Counted from the first letter of the stretch, positions 8,500 to 17,208 are shown. The stretch: DNA of 35,039 bases from Pseudomonas folii (GCF_014357575.1 NZ_JACONW010000055.1:1-35039), one strand, 5' to 3'. The notes: generated by a model from the letters alone, not told the origin. Translations and numbers: made by a program.

Positions 8500-9822
8500 A
8501 TGAAAACCCCGCTCTGGTTCCCGCAAAGCTTCTTCTCTCGCACTCTTTGGCTGGTGCTCATCGTCGTGCTGTTCTCCAAGGCGCTGACCCTGGTTTATCT
8601 GTTGATGAACGAGGACGTGCTGGTCGACAGGCAATACAGCCACGGTGTCGCGCTAACCCTGCGCGCTTATTGGGCAGCCAACGAGAATGACCGGGAGGCG
8701 ATTGCCGATGCGGCAGGGCTGATCCGCGTGGTGGGCGGCGGTGTTCCGGAAGGTGAGCAGCATTGGCCCTACAGCGAAATCTATCAGCGCCAGATGCAGG
8801 CCGAGCTGGGCGCGGACACTGAAGTCCGTCTGCGTGTGCACGCGCCACCAGCATTGTGGGTCCGGGCACCAAGCCTGGGCGATGGCTGGTTGAAAGTACC
8901 GCTGTACCCGCACCCATTGCGCGGCCAGAAAATCTGGAGCGTGCTGGGCTGGTTCCTCGCCATCGGGCTGTTATCCACAGCCTCGGCGTGGATCTTCGTC
9001 CGACAACTCAATCAGCCCCTCAAGCGGCTGGTGTTCGCCGCCAGGCAGTTAGGGCAGGGGCGCAGCGTGCGTCTGCCGGTCAGCGATACGCCCAGTGAAA
9101 TGACCGAGGTATACCGCGCGTTCAACCAGATGGCCGAGGACGTCGAACAGGCCGGGCAGGAGCGAGAGCTGATGCTGGCGGGTGTTTCCCATGACCTGCG
9201 AACGCCTTTGACCCGTTTGCGCTTGTCGCTGGAGTTGATGAAGGGCGAAAACGAACTCACTGAAGGCATGGTTCGCGACATTGAAGACATGGACGCCATT
9301 CTCGATCAATTCCTGGCGTTCATCCGCGATGGGCGCGATGAAGAAATCGAAGAGGTGGACCTCAGTGAGCTGGTGCGTGATGTAGTTGCCCCGTTCAACA
9401 ATCCGGAGAATCCTGAAGAGCAGATACGCCTTTGCCTTGAGCCGATTCCGCCATTCCCGTTGCGACGCGTTTCAATGAAGCGATTGCTCACCAACCTGAT
9501 TGGCAATGCCATGCACCACGCAGGCAATGGCATTGAGGTTGCGGCTTATGTGTCCGGCGATACCAGTGCGCCTTACGTGGTGCTGAGCGTTCTGGACCGT
9601 GGAACCGGGATTGACCCGTCGGAGCTTGAGGTGATTTTCAACCCGTTCATTCGCGGTGATCGTGCCCGAAGTGGCAAGGGCACGGGGCTGGGGTTGGCGA
9701 TCGTCAAGCGAATTGCAGCGATGCACGGCGGCAACGTCGAATTGCGCAATCGTTCGGGCGGTGGCCTGGAAGCGCGAGTGCGATTACCGCTGGGGCTGAT
9801 GTTGCCGAGAGGGGCGGTTTAA
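8500..9822 (+). CDS. envZ: EnvZ sensor histidine kinase
   Basis: EnvZ is the inner-membrane kinase and phosphatase for OmpR. From the ATG at 8500 the protein has 440 residues. Membrane segment 1 spans about 15-36, a periplasmic region about 37-145, membrane segment 2 about 146-168, and HAMP about 169-220. HisKA carries the phosphorylated His231 in GVSHDLRTPLTR, and the ATPase domain has NLIGNAMHH (N box), DRGTGI (G1) and GKGTGLGLAIV (G2). The reading frame is open upstream to 8368, but MKTPLWFPQSFF is the natural start. No clear Shine-Dalgarno precedes it, so translation may be low compared with ompR, as expected for a kinase relative to its regulator. Confidence 0.93.
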   Translation: MKTPLWFPQSFFSRTLWLVLIVVLFSKALTLVYLLMNEDVLVDRQYSHGVALTLRAYWAANENDREAIADAAGLIRVVGGGVPEGEQHWPYSEIYQRQMQAELGADTEVRLRVHAPPALWVRAPSLGDGWLKVPLYPHPLRGQKIWSVLGWFLAIGLLSTASAWIFVRQLNQPLKRLVFAARQLGQGRSVRLPVSDTPSEMTEVYRAFNQMAEDVEQAGQERELMLAGVSHDLRTPLTRLRLSLELMKGENELTEGMVRDIEDMDAILDQFLAFIRDGRDEEIEEVDLSELVRDVVAPFNNPENPEEQIRLCLEPIPPFPLRRVSMKRLLTNLIGNAMHHAGNGIEVAAYVSGDTSAPYVVLSVLDRGTGIDPSELEVIFNPFIRGDRARSGKGTGLGLAIVKRIAAMHGGNVELRNRSGGGLEARVRLPLGLMLPRGAV

Positions 9823-9825
9823 GCG

Positions 9826-9920
9826 CAGCTTCAAGCTTCAAGCTTCAAGCTGTAAGTTAAAAGCCTAAAGCTGCAGCAGGCCTGCGAGGCTTGCTTGCAG
9901 CTTGCAGCTTGCCGCTGCAG
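9826..9920. repeat. AGCTTCA heptamer repeat and GCTTGCA-rich intergenic repeat
   Basis: Three perfect tandem copies of AGCTTCA (9827-9847) are followed by a diverged copy and then a GCTTGCAGCTTGCAGCTTG block up to the rimK stop. This fills the gap between the convergent envZ and rimK. Similar CAAGCTGCAAGC-type runs are common between Pseudomonas genes. No U-rich terminator is visible here. Confidence 0.6.
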
Positions 9921-10826
9921 TCAACCCTTCCCTTTGGTCCGCGTCATATGCGGGCCGCTGTTTTTCTCCAGATACTCAATGATCATCCCGGCCACGTCTT
10001 TGCTGGTAGTCACTTCGATGCCTTCCAGCCCTGGTGACGAGTTGACCTCCATCACCAGCGGGCCGTGATTGGAGCGCAGGATATCGACACCGGCGACGCT
10101 CAGGCCCATGACCTTGGCGGCGCGGATGGCGGTCATGCGTTCTTCGGGAGTGATCTTGATCAGACTGGCGCTGCCGCCACGGTGCAGATTGGAGCGGAAT
10201 TCGCCGGGTTTGGCCTGGCGCTTCATCGAAGCAATGACCTTGTCACCGACCACGAAGCAGCGGATATCCGCGCCACCCGCTTCCTTGATGTACTCCTGAA
10301 CCATGATGTCTTGCTTGAGGCCCATGAACGCCTCGATTACCGATTCAGCCGCAGTGGCTGTTTCGCACAGCACCACGCCAATGCCCTGAGTACCTTCCAG
10401 CACCTTGATCACCAACGGTGCGCCGTTGACCATCTGGATCAGGTCGGGGATATCGTCCGGTGAGTGAGCAAAGCCTGTCACCGGCAAACCGATCCCGCGA
10501 CGCGAGAGCAGTTGCAGCGAGCGCAGTTTGTCGCGCGAACGAGCGATAGCTACCGATTCGTTGAGCGGGAAAACGCCCATCATTTCGAACTGACGCAACA
10601 CAGCGCAGCCATAAAAAGTCACTGAAGCACCGATCCGCGGGATCACCGCATCAAAGCCCTCCAGCGGTTTGCCGCGATAGTGGATCTGCGGCTTGTGGCT
10701 GGCGATATTCATGTAGGCACGCAGGGTGTCGATCACCACCATCTCATGGCCACGTTCAATACCAGCTTCGACCAGACGACGGGTTGAATACAAACGCGGG
10801 TTACGCGAAAGCACAGCGATCTTCAT
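9921..10826 (-). CDS. rimK: RimK, ribosomal protein S6 glutamate ligase
   Basis: RimK is an ATP-grasp ligase that adds glutamate residues to the C-terminus of ribosomal protein S6. The 301-residue length is standard. The ATP-grasp core shows [17 protein letters not shown] (about 141-157), [21 protein letters not shown] (about 176-196), and the magnesium-site strand [12 protein letters not shown] (about 260-271). Its ATG overlaps the stop of the preceding protease gene by four bases. Together with rimA and rimB it forms the operon in which, in P. fluorescens, c-di-GMP level tunes RimK activity (established knowledge). A lysine-biosynthesis ATP-grasp enzyme is unlikely given the neighbours. Confidence 0.94.
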   Translation of the reverse strand: MKIAVLSRNPRLYSTRRLVEAGIERGHEMVVIDTLRAYMNIASHKPQIHYRGKPLEGFDAVIPRIGASVTFYGCAVLRQFEMMGVFPLNESVAIARSRDKLRSLQLLSRRGIGLPVTGFAHSPDDIPDLIQMVNGAPLVIKVLEGTQGIGVVLCETATAAESVIEAFMGLKQDIMVQEYIKEAGGADIRCFVVGDKVIASMKRQAKPGEFRSNLHRGGSASLIKITPEERMTAIRAAKVMGLSVAGVDILRSNHGPLVMEVNSSPGLEGIEVTTSKDVAGMIIEYLEKNSGPHMTRTKGKG

Positions 10827-11305
10827 GCAGCACCTGTGGCAGAGGTAGTCGAGACCGGGAAAACCGGTTTGTCCTGAACGTAAGTAATGCCCGGATTGAC
10901 GACCAGCTGGCCGTCGATCAAGGCGTTGGAGCCGAGTAGCAAGCGATAGCGCATTGCTTTGCGGCAGGCCAGCGTGAATTCCACAGGCCAGACACGATCA
11001 CCCAAAGCCAGGGTGGTGCGAATGACATAGCGGACCTGCGCGTGACCATTGGAGCTTTTTATGGTTTTCATGGCGACCAGCAGCGCTTCGCAACGGCGAT
11101 GGCGCAACTGGACCACAGTGCCCAGATGGGCGTTGAAACGAACCCACTTCTGGCCGTCGCGTTCGAAAGGCTCGATCTCGGTGGCGTGCAGGCTTGATGT
11201 GCTCGCACCGGTATCGATTTTCGCCCGCAGGCCTGCCACCCCAAGATCGGGCAGCGCCACCCACTCACGCAGGCCGATGACTGTCAGATGATCAAATGTT
11301 TTCAA
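10823..11305 (-). CDS. rimB: RimB-type retropepsin-like protease
   Basis: This is a 160-residue protein of the retropepsin-like, ATP-dependent zinc protease family. The catalytic aspartate motif [14 protein letters not shown] lies at about 29-42, and the second family motif [18 protein letters not shown] at about 125-142. In Pseudomonas, RimB is the accessory protein of RimK, reported to act together with it on S6. It lies 16 nt after rimA and overlaps rimK by four bases, so the three are one transcription unit. The annotation as RimB rests on this gene order. Confidence 0.87.
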   Translation of the reverse strand: MKTFDHLTVIGLREWVALPDLGVAGLRAKIDTGASTSSLHATEIEPFERDGQKWVRFNAHLGTVVQLRHRRCEALLVAMKTIKSSNGHAQVRYVIRTTLALGDRVWPVEFTLACRKAMRYRLLLGSNALIDGQLVVNPGITYVQDKPVFPVSTTSATGAA

Positions 11306-11321
11306 TGAATTTCCGTACTTC

Positions 11322-12104
11322 TTATGCTTTCTGCCAGACCCCTGAATCGATCTGGGCCAATGCTTTGAATGCAGGCCTGGCGAACCAGTAACCCTGCATC
11401 AGGTAAATCCCGCAGTCTGCGAGGAAGTCCCGCTCTTCGGCACATTCGATGCCTTCGGCAACGACTGTAACCCCTAACTCCGCACACATTGTGACAACCC
11501 CGCGAACGATAGCCTGACGCGGCCGGTCGCGGTGAATATCTCTGATTAATTGCATGTCGAGTTTTATCAGGTCCGGCTGAAAGTCGGCGAGCAGGGTCAG
11601 GCCCGAGTATCCGGCGCCGAAATCGTCAATGGCCGTCATGAAACCGAATTGGCGGTATTCACGCAGAATATTGGTCAGGTGGCGATTGTTATCGACGTGC
11701 TCGCTTTCAATCGTTTCGAAGATCAGCCGGTCCAGCGGAAAGTCATGCTGACGCGCAGCCTCAAGCGTGCTGCGGATGCACAGCTCGGGTCGATAAACCG
11801 CGTTGGGCAGAAAGTTGATCGAAAGCCGCTCTTGCATCTGCAGCGCAGCAGCCCCCGCGATGGCGTGGGTCCGGCACAACTGGTCGAAGCGATAGCGGTT
11901 CTTGTCCGTGACCTGGTTCAAGACCGAAAACGCCCCTTCGCCATTGATGCCACGCACCAGTGCTTCGTGCGCAAAAACCGACTGGTCGCGCAGGTCAACG
12001 ATAGGCTGATAGGCGAAGGCGAAAGAGAAGTCCAGATCGGGGCTGTTTCTGCAACCGTCGCAGCCGCTGGCGGGTGAGGTCAATGACGGGGGAAACTCAG
12101 TCAT
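11322..12104 (-). CDS. rimA: RimA-type EAL c-di-GMP phosphodiesterase
   Basis: This is a stand-alone EAL-domain protein that degrades cyclic di-GMP. All catalytic motifs appear intact: EALVRG, the metal-binding Asn in INFLPNAV, FETIES, IDDFGAGYSGLTLL, IKLDMQLI, VAEGIE and MQGYWFA. No membrane segment or GGDEF partner domain is present. An N-terminal segment (about 1-25) with three Cys in a short span may bind metal or be oxidised. The ATG at 12104 is chosen because GGAACG lies just before it. Starts at 12116 and 12158 are also open. As the first gene of the rimABK unit it is expected to set local c-di-GMP for RimK. Confidence 0.86.
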   Translation of the reverse strand: MTEFPPSLTSPASGCDGCRNSPDLDFSFAFAYQPIVDLRDQSVFAHEALVRGINGEGAFSVLNQVTDKNRYRFDQLCRTHAIAGAAALQMQERLSINFLPNAVYRPELCIRSTLEAARQHDFPLDRLIFETIESEHVDNNRHLTNILREYRQFGFMTAIDDFGAGYSGLTLLADFQPDLIKLDMQLIRDIHRDRPRQAIVRGVVTMCAELGVTVVAEGIECAEERDFLADCGIYLMQGYWFARPAFKALAQIDSGVWQKA

Positions 12105-12221
12105 ATCACGTTCCATGTATAAGGTTTTGGAAAGAGCCAGGGTTGCAGATCGTCGCAAACGCTTGCAGCACGCGGTGCGTGCCGTAGTACAGTCTGACTA
12201 CGACCTGATTGAGGAATTCAT

Positions 12222-12626
12222 ATGGCTCAAAAGTCAGAGGAAGACGATAAAGTCCGCCTGGATAAATGGCTATGGGCGGCCCGTTTCTACAAGACTCGTG
12301 CCTTGGCAAAAACGGCTATTGAAAGTGGTAAGGTGCACTGCCGTGGCGAGCGTTGCAAGCCGGGCAAAGAACCGCGCATCGGTGATCAGTTTCAGATTCG
12401 TACAGGCTTCGATGAGCGTACGGTCGTTGTTGAGGCCCTGTCGATTGTCCGCCGCGGCGCGCCGGAGGCCCAAGCGCTTTACAGCGAGACGCCCGAGAGT
12501 ATTACCAAACGCGAAAATGAAGCCGCGCAACGCAAGGCCGGGAATCTGGGCGTGACTACCGACGGCAAGCCCACCAAGAAGCAGCGCCGGCAATTGTTCG
12601 ATTTTCGTGGAGCGGTGCGCGAATAA
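12222..12626 (+). CDS. hslR: Hsp15, S4-domain ribosome recycling protein
   Basis: Hsp15 is a small cytoplasmic heat-shock protein that binds 50S subunits carrying stalled nascent chains. The 134-residue length matches the family. An S4 RNA-binding domain covers about 10-70 (VRLDKWLWAARFYKTR, IESGKVHCRGERCKPG), followed by a basic, Glu- and Lys-rich tail (residues 90-130). GAGG is seven bases before the ATG. The gene is divergent from rimA with about 117 nt between them, and two REP palindromes follow its stop. Confidence 0.93.
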   Translation: MAQKSEEDDKVRLDKWLWAARFYKTRALAKTAIESGKVHCRGERCKPGKEPRIGDQFQIRTGFDERTVVVEALSIVRRGAPEAQALYSETPESITKRENEAAQRKAGNLGVTTDGKPTKKQRRQLFDFRGAVRE

Positions 12627-12642
12627 GTGAACCTCGTGAACC

Positions 12643-12701
12643 CGTAGGACCGGCTTTAGCCGGGAGAGCGGTATTTCTAGCGAAGAGACGCCGGTCCTGC
12701 G
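12643..12701. repeat. degenerate REP doublet
   Basis: The left arm GTAGGACCGGCTTTAGCCGG matches the elements at 17993 and 19480. The right arm is reduced to GCCGGTCCTGCG, so the doublet has lost part of its second REP. It lies just after hslR. Confidence 0.7.
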
Positions 12702-12713
12702 AATCGCGTAGAT

Positions 12714-12805
12714 CCTGTGGGAGCGGTGCTTGCCCGCGATAAGGCTGGATCCGATTCAGGATAGATCGCGGTGTTCTTATCGCGGGCAAGCACCGCTCCC
12801 ACAGG
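12714..12805. repeat. REP doublet, 30-bp perfect arms
   Basis: Perfect 30-bp inverted arms (12714-12743 and 12776-12805) of the GTGGGAGCGGTGCTTGCCCG type flank a 32-nt loop. The element separates the convergent genes hslR and the PAP2 phosphatase gene and belongs to a family not seen elsewhere in the window. Confidence 0.9.
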
Positions 12806-12820
12806 GGTTGAATGATCAGT

Positions 12821-13621
12821 TCAAACCCCGCGTACGACACTGATGCGGTTCACCACCGGTAACTTCTCAAACAACGTGAAAATCGGCGCTGTAACCTTCA
12901 GCCAGAAATTACTCATCACTGCTGCAAACGGTGTGTAATAACCCCAGCCCAACGCGAGCAGAGCGATCAACACGCCGCCGATATAGTCGTCCTGCCCCCA
13001 GTGAGCACCCGCCACCAGGCGCGGCATCATGAAAAGAAGTGCCAGCCCCCAGATCACAAAGCGCTGAACGAGAGTGCGGCTGAACACCGTCATGAACATC
13101 GCCCAGATCAACAGCACCGACGCATGATCGCCAGGGAAGCTTTGGCTGGAGCGGTCCTTGAGTTCCCAGGCCTTTTCCAGGTGAGGGTACATTTCGCTCA
13201 AGCGAATCGCGCCTTCCAGCACCATGGACGGGCTGTCATGTTGCAGGCTCGAATGATCCAGCCACTTGGAAAACAGCGTGCGAATGATCAACAGCAAGAG
13301 CAGGATCGAAACGAATCCAAATAGCGCTGCACGCACTTGAATGGTTTTGAAGACCCAGTCACCTTTAATCAGCAAGCACAGCAGGATCAAGCCGACCACG
13401 GCATCGAAAGGACGCATACTGGCAACTGTCCACATGGACCGCCACACTACGTTTTGTTCAAGAGGCTGATTGAGCAAATGAAACAGCCCTTCATCAAACT
13501 GGTTTAACAGGGCATGGCCGGTTGGCCACATCCAGATGCCCAGTAGCCCAAGGGCGATCAAATTGCACAGCACGAGTCGGCTGATGTTCCACTTCGCTTG
13601 GAAGAGTGTGGGATAGCCCAT
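12821..13621 (-). CDS. PAP2-family membrane phosphatase
   Basis: This is an inner-membrane phosphatase of the PAP2 superfamily, which acts on lipid phosphates or pyrophosphates. The 266-residue protein shows about five or six hydrophobic segments. Motif 2 reads SFPGDHAS (about residues 159-166) instead of the usual PSGH. Motif 3 is RLVAGAHWGQDD (about 202-213), with the Arg, His and Asp at the required spacing. Motif 1 is not clear. Relatives act on undecaprenyl pyrophosphate, phosphatidic acid or lipid A, and the sequence alone does not decide. It is divergent from hslO. Confidence 0.8.
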   Translation of the reverse strand: MGYPTLFQAKWNISRLVLCNLIALGLLGIWMWPTGHALLNQFDEGLFHLLNQPLEQNVVWRSMWTVASMRPFDAVVGLILLCLLIKGDWVFKTIQVRAALFGFVSILLLLLIIRTLFSKWLDHSSLQHDSPSMVLEGAIRLSEMYPHLEKAWELKDRSSQSFPGDHASVLLIWAMFMTVFSRTLVQRFVIWGLALLFMMPRLVAGAHWGQDDYIGGVLIALLALGWGYYTPFAAVMSNFWLKVTAPIFTLFEKLPVVNRISVVRGV

Positions 13622-13685
13622 AAAATGGCCCTTATCTACATGGCAGTACGCGCCTGGAGCGCTTTAAACGGCGCTTTATAGACGC

Positions 13686-13707
13686 TTGTCATCAATTTGT
13701 CATCAAT
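13686..13707. repeat. 11-bp tandem duplication before hslO
   Basis: TTGTCATCAAT occurs twice in direct succession (13686-13696, 13697-13707), ending 15 bases before the hslO start. It sits in the 5' leader or ribosome-binding region, where no clear Shine-Dalgarno is otherwise seen. Confidence 0.75.
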
Positions 13708-13722
13708 TCAGATACCTTCCCC

Positions 13723-14616
13723 ATGACTGATATCGAGTACTCCCAGCGCTTCATTTTTGACGAAAGCGATGTTCGCGGTGAGCTGGTCGCGCTTGAGCGC
13801 AGCTATGCCGAGGTCTTGGCCAAACATCCGTATCCGGAGCCGGTCGCGCAACTGCTCGGCGAGCTTTTGGCCGCTGCAGCGTTGTTGGTGGGCACCCTGA
13901 AGTTCGAAGGTTTGCTTATTCTTCAGGCTCGCTCCAGCGGTGCTGTTCCACTGTTGATGGTTGAGTGCTCCAGCGAGCGCGAGCTGCGCGGCATTGCTCG
14001 TTATGACGAGGCACTGGTCACGCCGGGTGCCGGTCTGCAGGACCTGATGCCGGACGGCTCTCTGGCCATGACCATCGATCCGCGCAAAGGCAAGCGCTAC
14101 CAGGGCATCGTCGCTCTGGATGGCGTTGACCTTTCTGAAAGCCTGTCGAGCTACTTCGTGATGTCCGAGCAACTGGGCACGCGCTTCTGGCTCAAGGCTG
14201 ACGGGCACCGCGCACGAGGCTTGCTGCTGCAACAATTGCCAGTGGCACATCAGACCGATCCTGAAGAGCGCGACGCCACCTGGGAACATGTCACCACGCT
14301 CGCCAGTACCCTGACGGCCGAGGAATTGCTGAGTCTGGACAACGAAACAGTGCTGCACAGGCTGTTCCACCAGGACCCGGTAAGGATGTTTGAAATTCAG
14401 CCACTGTGCTTTCGCTGCAGCTGCTCCCGGGAACGTTCGGCCAATGCGCTGGTCAGTCTTGGACTGGAAGATGCGCAGCAACTGGTTATTGAGCATGGTG
14501 GCAGCGTCGAAATCGACTGCCAGTTCTGCAATCAGCGCTATCTTTTCGATGCCACTGATATCGCTCAGCTCTTCGCTGGGGGTGGAGTCGACTCGCCATC
14601 TGATACGCGCCACTAA
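13723..14616 (+). CDS. hslO: Hsp33 redox-regulated chaperone
   Basis: Hsp33 is a cytoplasmic holdase chaperone switched on by oxidative unfolding. The 297-residue length is typical. The C-terminal redox switch is complete: CSC places Cys232 and Cys234, and CQFC places Cys266 and Cys269. These four thiols bind zinc in the reduced state. The N-terminal substrate-binding domain begins [18 protein letters not shown] possible 8-bp stem (14631-14638 with 14657-14664) follows the stop, but without a U-tract. Confidence 0.95.
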   Translation: MTDIEYSQRFIFDESDVRGELVALERSYAEVLAKHPYPEPVAQLLGELLAAAALLVGTLKFEGLLILQARSSGAVPLLMVECSSERELRGIARYDEALVTPGAGLQDLMPDGSLAMTIDPRKGKRYQGIVALDGVDLSESLSSYFVMSEQLGTRFWLKADGHRARGLLLQQLPVAHQTDPEERDATWEHVTTLASTLTAEELLSLDNETVLHRLFHQDPVRMFEIQPLCFRCSCSRERSANALVSLGLEDAQQLVIEHGGSVEIDCQFCNQRYLFDATDIAQLFAGGGVDSPSDTRH

Positions 14617-14702
14617 TCAAGCACGGATTTCGCCTCACTACATGCTGTGGGCAGCGGTGAGGCGGTTCTGACGGGAGGCCTACCATTCTTGGGCTTTTCT
14701 GG

Positions 14703-14752
14703 CATAATCCGGCCCACTTTTCCGCTGTAGTAGTGGTTGTTTTTTTACTACA
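14703..14752 (+). promoter_or_regulatory. pckA -10 candidate and leader hairpin
   Basis: TGGCATAAT at 14700-14708 could serve as a -10 region, although no matching -35 is evident. About 18 bases later a 7-bp stem TGTAGTA / TACTACA (14726-14732, 14746-14752) encloses a 13-nt, T-rich loop. The hairpin would lie at the 5' end of the pckA mRNA. Confidence 0.35.
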
Positions 14753-14794
14753 AAACCGTTTGGAGCACTCGGCCACTGGCCGACGGGGACCCTC

Positions 14795-16336
14795 ATGACT
14801 CAAACCAACAACGCTGTGTACACCGATCTGAGCATCGACGACCTGGTCAAGCAAGCGCTTGCCCGCGGCGAAGGCGAACTTTCCGACACTGGCGCTCTGG
14901 TTGTGAGAACAGGCCATCGTACTGGCCGTTCGCCGGTCGATCGTTTCATCGTTGAAGAGCCAAGCACTCAGGACGCAATCGCCTGGGGCCCGATCAACCG
15001 CAAGTTCCCGTCTGACAAATTCGATGCTTTGTGGGATCGCGTTCAAGCGTTCAACAACGCACAAGAGCATTTTGTTTCTCACGTGCATGTAGGCGCTGCT
15101 GAAGACCACTACCTTGCTGTGAAGATGACCACCCAGACTGCCTGGCAGAACATGTTCGGTCGCTGCCTCTTCATCAACCCGGCTCAGTACAACCCGGCGG
15201 GTCGTCAAGAGTGGCAGGTCCTGAACGTTGCCAACTTCGAATGCGTTCCTGAGCGTGACGGCACCAACTCAGACGGTTGCGTGATCATCAACTTCGCGCA
15301 AAAGAAAGTATTGATCGCTGGCATGCGTTACGCCGGTGAGATGAAGAAAGCGATGTTCTCGGTGCAGAACTTCCTGCTGCCGGCTTCTGACGTGCTGCCA
15401 ATGCACTGCGCGGCCAACATCGGCGAAGAGGGTGACGTCACCCTGTTCTTCGGTCTGTCCGGTACCGGCAAAACCACACTGTCTGCTGATGAAAGCCGTT
15501 ACCTGATCGGTGACGACGAGCACGGCTGGGGCGAAGGCGTGGTGTTCAACATCGAAGGCGGTTGCTATGCCAAGTGCATCGACCTGTCCGAGAAGAACGA
15601 GCCTGTTATCTGGAAAGCCATCAAGCACGGCGCAGTGCTGGAAAACGTTGTCCTGGACGACGCCAAGAAGGCCGATTACGCCGATGGCAGCCTGACCCAG
15701 AACAGCCGCGCTGCGTACCCGCTTGAGCACGTTGAAAAGCGTTCCGAGAAAAACCTCGGTGGCGAGCCAAACGCCGTGATCTTCCTGACCTGCGACCTGA
15801 CTGGTGTATTGCCGCCAGTGTCGATCCTCAGCGAAGAGCAAGCGGCTTACCACTTCCTGTCGGGTTACACCGCACTGGTTGGCTCCACTGAAATGGGTTC
15901 GGGCAGCGGCATCAAGTCGACGTTCTCCACCTGCTTCGGCGCTCCGTTCTTCCCGCGTCCGGCTGGCGAATACGCGGAGCTGCTGATCAAGCGTATCCGC
16001 GGCTTCGGTTCCAAGGTCTACCTGGTTAACACCGGCTGGACTGGCGGCGGCTACGGCGTTGGCAAGCGCTTCAACATCCCGACCACCCGTGGAGTGATTG
16101 CAGCGATCCAGAGCGGCGCGTTGATCGGTGCAGCTACCGAGCACCTCGACACCATCAACCTTGACGTGCCACTGGCCGTACCGGGCGTTGAAACCGGCCT
16201 GCTCAACCCACGTAATACCTGGGCTGACAAAGCTGCGTACGACGAAGCCGCCAAAGCCTTGGCTGGCCTGTTCGTTGAGAACTTCAAGAAGTTCGAAGTG
16301 AGCGACGCGATCAAGGCAGCGGGTCCACAGTTGTAA
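14795..16336 (+). CDS. pckA: ATP-dependent phosphoenolpyruvate carboxykinase
   Basis: PckA converts oxaloacetate and ATP to phosphoenolpyruvate and CO2, the entry step of gluconeogenesis from organic acids. The 513-residue length fits the ATP-using family. The P-loop [11 protein letters not shown] lies at 220-230, and the metal-binding segment [20 protein letters not shown] follows. [10 protein letters not shown] near 42-51 is the substrate-binding region. A strong intrinsic terminator starts 16 nt after the stop. The dctB-dctD C4-dicarboxylate sensor pair at the other end of the window serves the same carbon source class. Confidence 0.96.
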   Translation: MTQTNNAVYTDLSIDDLVKQALARGEGELSDTGALVVRTGHRTGRSPVDRFIVEEPSTQDAIAWGPINRKFPSDKFDALWDRVQAFNNAQEHFVSHVHVGAAEDHYLAVKMTTQTAWQNMFGRCLFINPAQYNPAGRQEWQVLNVANFECVPERDGTNSDGCVIINFAQKKVLIAGMRYAGEMKKAMFSVQNFLLPASDVLPMHCAANIGEEGDVTLFFGLSGTGKTTLSADESRYLIGDDEHGWGEGVVFNIEGGCYAKCIDLSEKNEPVIWKAIKHGAVLENVVLDDAKKADYADGSLTQNSRAAYPLEHVEKRSEKNLGGEPNAVIFLTCDLTGVLPPVSILSEEQAAYHFLSGYTALVGSTEMGSGSGIKSTFSTCFGAPFFPRPAGEYAELLIKRIRGFGSKVYLVNTGWTGGGYGVGKRFNIPTTRGVIAAIQSGALIGAATEHLDTINLDVPLAVPGVETGLLNPRNTWADKAAYDEAAKALAGLFVENFKKFEVSDAIKAAGPQL

Positions 16337-16352
16337 TACGGACTGGCTGAAC

Positions 16353-16381
16353 AAAAAACCGCCCTTCGGGGCGGTTTTTTT
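16353..16381 (+). terminator. intrinsic terminator of pckA
   Basis: A 12-bp stem (AAAAAACCGCCC with GGGCGGTTTTTT) closes on a TTCG tetraloop and ends in seven T. The right half and the flank beyond it recur at 17899. Confidence 0.95.
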
Positions 16382-16430
16382 GTGGGCTTGAAAGCGGTGC
16401 AGCTCCTTTCCATTAGCCAACTCGCAATGG
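16366..16430. repeat. direct repeat copy A (pckA terminator flank)
   Basis: Bases 16366-16397 match 17899-17930 with one mismatch (31 of 32). The match continues imperfectly to 16430 and 17961, sharing the CCAACTC and AATGG blocks. Copy A contains the complete terminator and is therefore the likely original. Confidence 0.8.
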
Positions 16431-16452
16431 TCCGGACTGAAACGGGATACCC

Positions 16453-16540
16453 GGTAGGAGCGAATTCATTCGCGAAGGGGGAGTCCTGAAAAATACGTGT
16501 GTCTGACACACCACTTTCGCGAATGAATCCGCTCCCACGG
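16453..16540. repeat. REP doublet
   Basis: The arms GGAGCGAATTCATTCGCGAA and TTCGCGAATGAATCCGCTCC flank a loop of about 39 nt. From the end of this element to 16740 I see no gene or other structure, apart from a short ATTCTGTTTTGTTGGC block near 16544 that has a near copy after the REP doublet at 17993. Confidence 0.85.
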
Positions 16541-16740
16541 GGATTCTGTTTTGTTGGCGACATGGTGGCGTCTGGGATGCCGTTGGGTCTTTGCTTTAGG
16601 CGATCCGACACAAAAAATGTGACGATTGCGAAGGATCGCTCTGTATCTCTTGAGTGAAGTTTCCGAGAGAATCCAACCCGCTTGCGCCTGCCAAATCATG
16701 GGTCTAGCCTGCCTCCCGTCGCTGCAAAATCAGCGGTCGG

Positions 16741-16910
16741 GTGTGGAAACCTGTTTTGACCAGGCACAAGTATCATCAAGTGACTCGATAAATGGCGAGT
16801 GCTCTATGGTAGCTGTGTGCGGGCAGACTTCGGTCTGGCCCGGGTGCTTGGTGACCGGTTTTCCACCCCGTACATAGCTGCCACCCCTTGCCGTGTGGAA
16901 ATGGCGAGTG
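16741..16910 (+). ncRNA. structured leader RNA before a small gene
   Basis: A 16-bp helix pairs GGTAGCTGTGTGCGGG (16808-16823) with 16867-16882, with 13 Watson-Crick pairs, three G-U pairs and no mismatch. Within it sits a CAGAC-TTCG-GTCTG hairpin (16824-16837) and then a CCGG-containing segment. The helix is flanked by an exact direct repeat AAATGGCGAGTG (16790-16801 and 16899-16910). A second repeat, GTGTGGAAA, is at 16741-16749 and 16893-16901, and a small CCTG/CAGG hairpin is at 16750-16764. The end is 33 nt before the next start codon. This is a cis-regulatory leader or an independent RNA. I cannot name it with certainty, although I believe similar leaders precede small genes in other Pseudomonas. 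Confidence 0.6.
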
Positions 16911-16943
16911 ATGGCTCCAGTTGCTCAGATTTGGACCTTCACC

Positions 16944-17153
16944 ATGCTTAAAAACACTTCTGATTTATCCATCAATATCGAAGAAAACCTTTCACGCGCT
17001 TGCGACCTTTTACGTTGCGCAGCCGCCACGGCTTATGAGTCCAGCGATCAACTTTCGGGGCGAAAACGTGATCTGGCATTCTCGGTCATGCATCTGGTCG
17101 AAATGGCACAGGCGTTAGTGGAGCGCTCTTTGGAAGGGGTAGAGGCGAGGTAG
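16944..17153 (+). CDS. small protein, possible DUF3077/DUF6124-like
   Basis: This 69-residue protein starts MLKNTSDLSINIEENLSRA. The ATG at 16944 is preferred over an in-frame upstream one at 16893, which lies inside the leader repeat. It is predicted all-helical and soluble, and the C-terminal half ends VMHLVEMAQALVERSLEG. That pattern, a helical repeat with a final 'YLIEMAKALVD'-like helix, recalls the small Pseudomonas-specific DUF3077/DUF6124 proteins, whose role is unknown. No enzyme motif or membrane segment is present. It has a structured leader RNA upstream and is convergent with the antitoxin gene. Confidence 0.6.
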   Translation: MLKNTSDLSINIEENLSRACDLLRCAAATAYESSDQLSGRKRDLAFSVMHLVEMAQALVERSLEGVEAR

Positions 17154-17208
17154 AGGCGGGATGAACCAAGCGGTCAAAATGTATTGAATTGCCCGCGACA
17201 GCGCGAGA

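Noticed and set aside
15269..16420. 383-codon open frame antisense to pckA, running through its terminator
   Set aside because: It crosses the pckA terminator and shows no family motif; pckA is certain.
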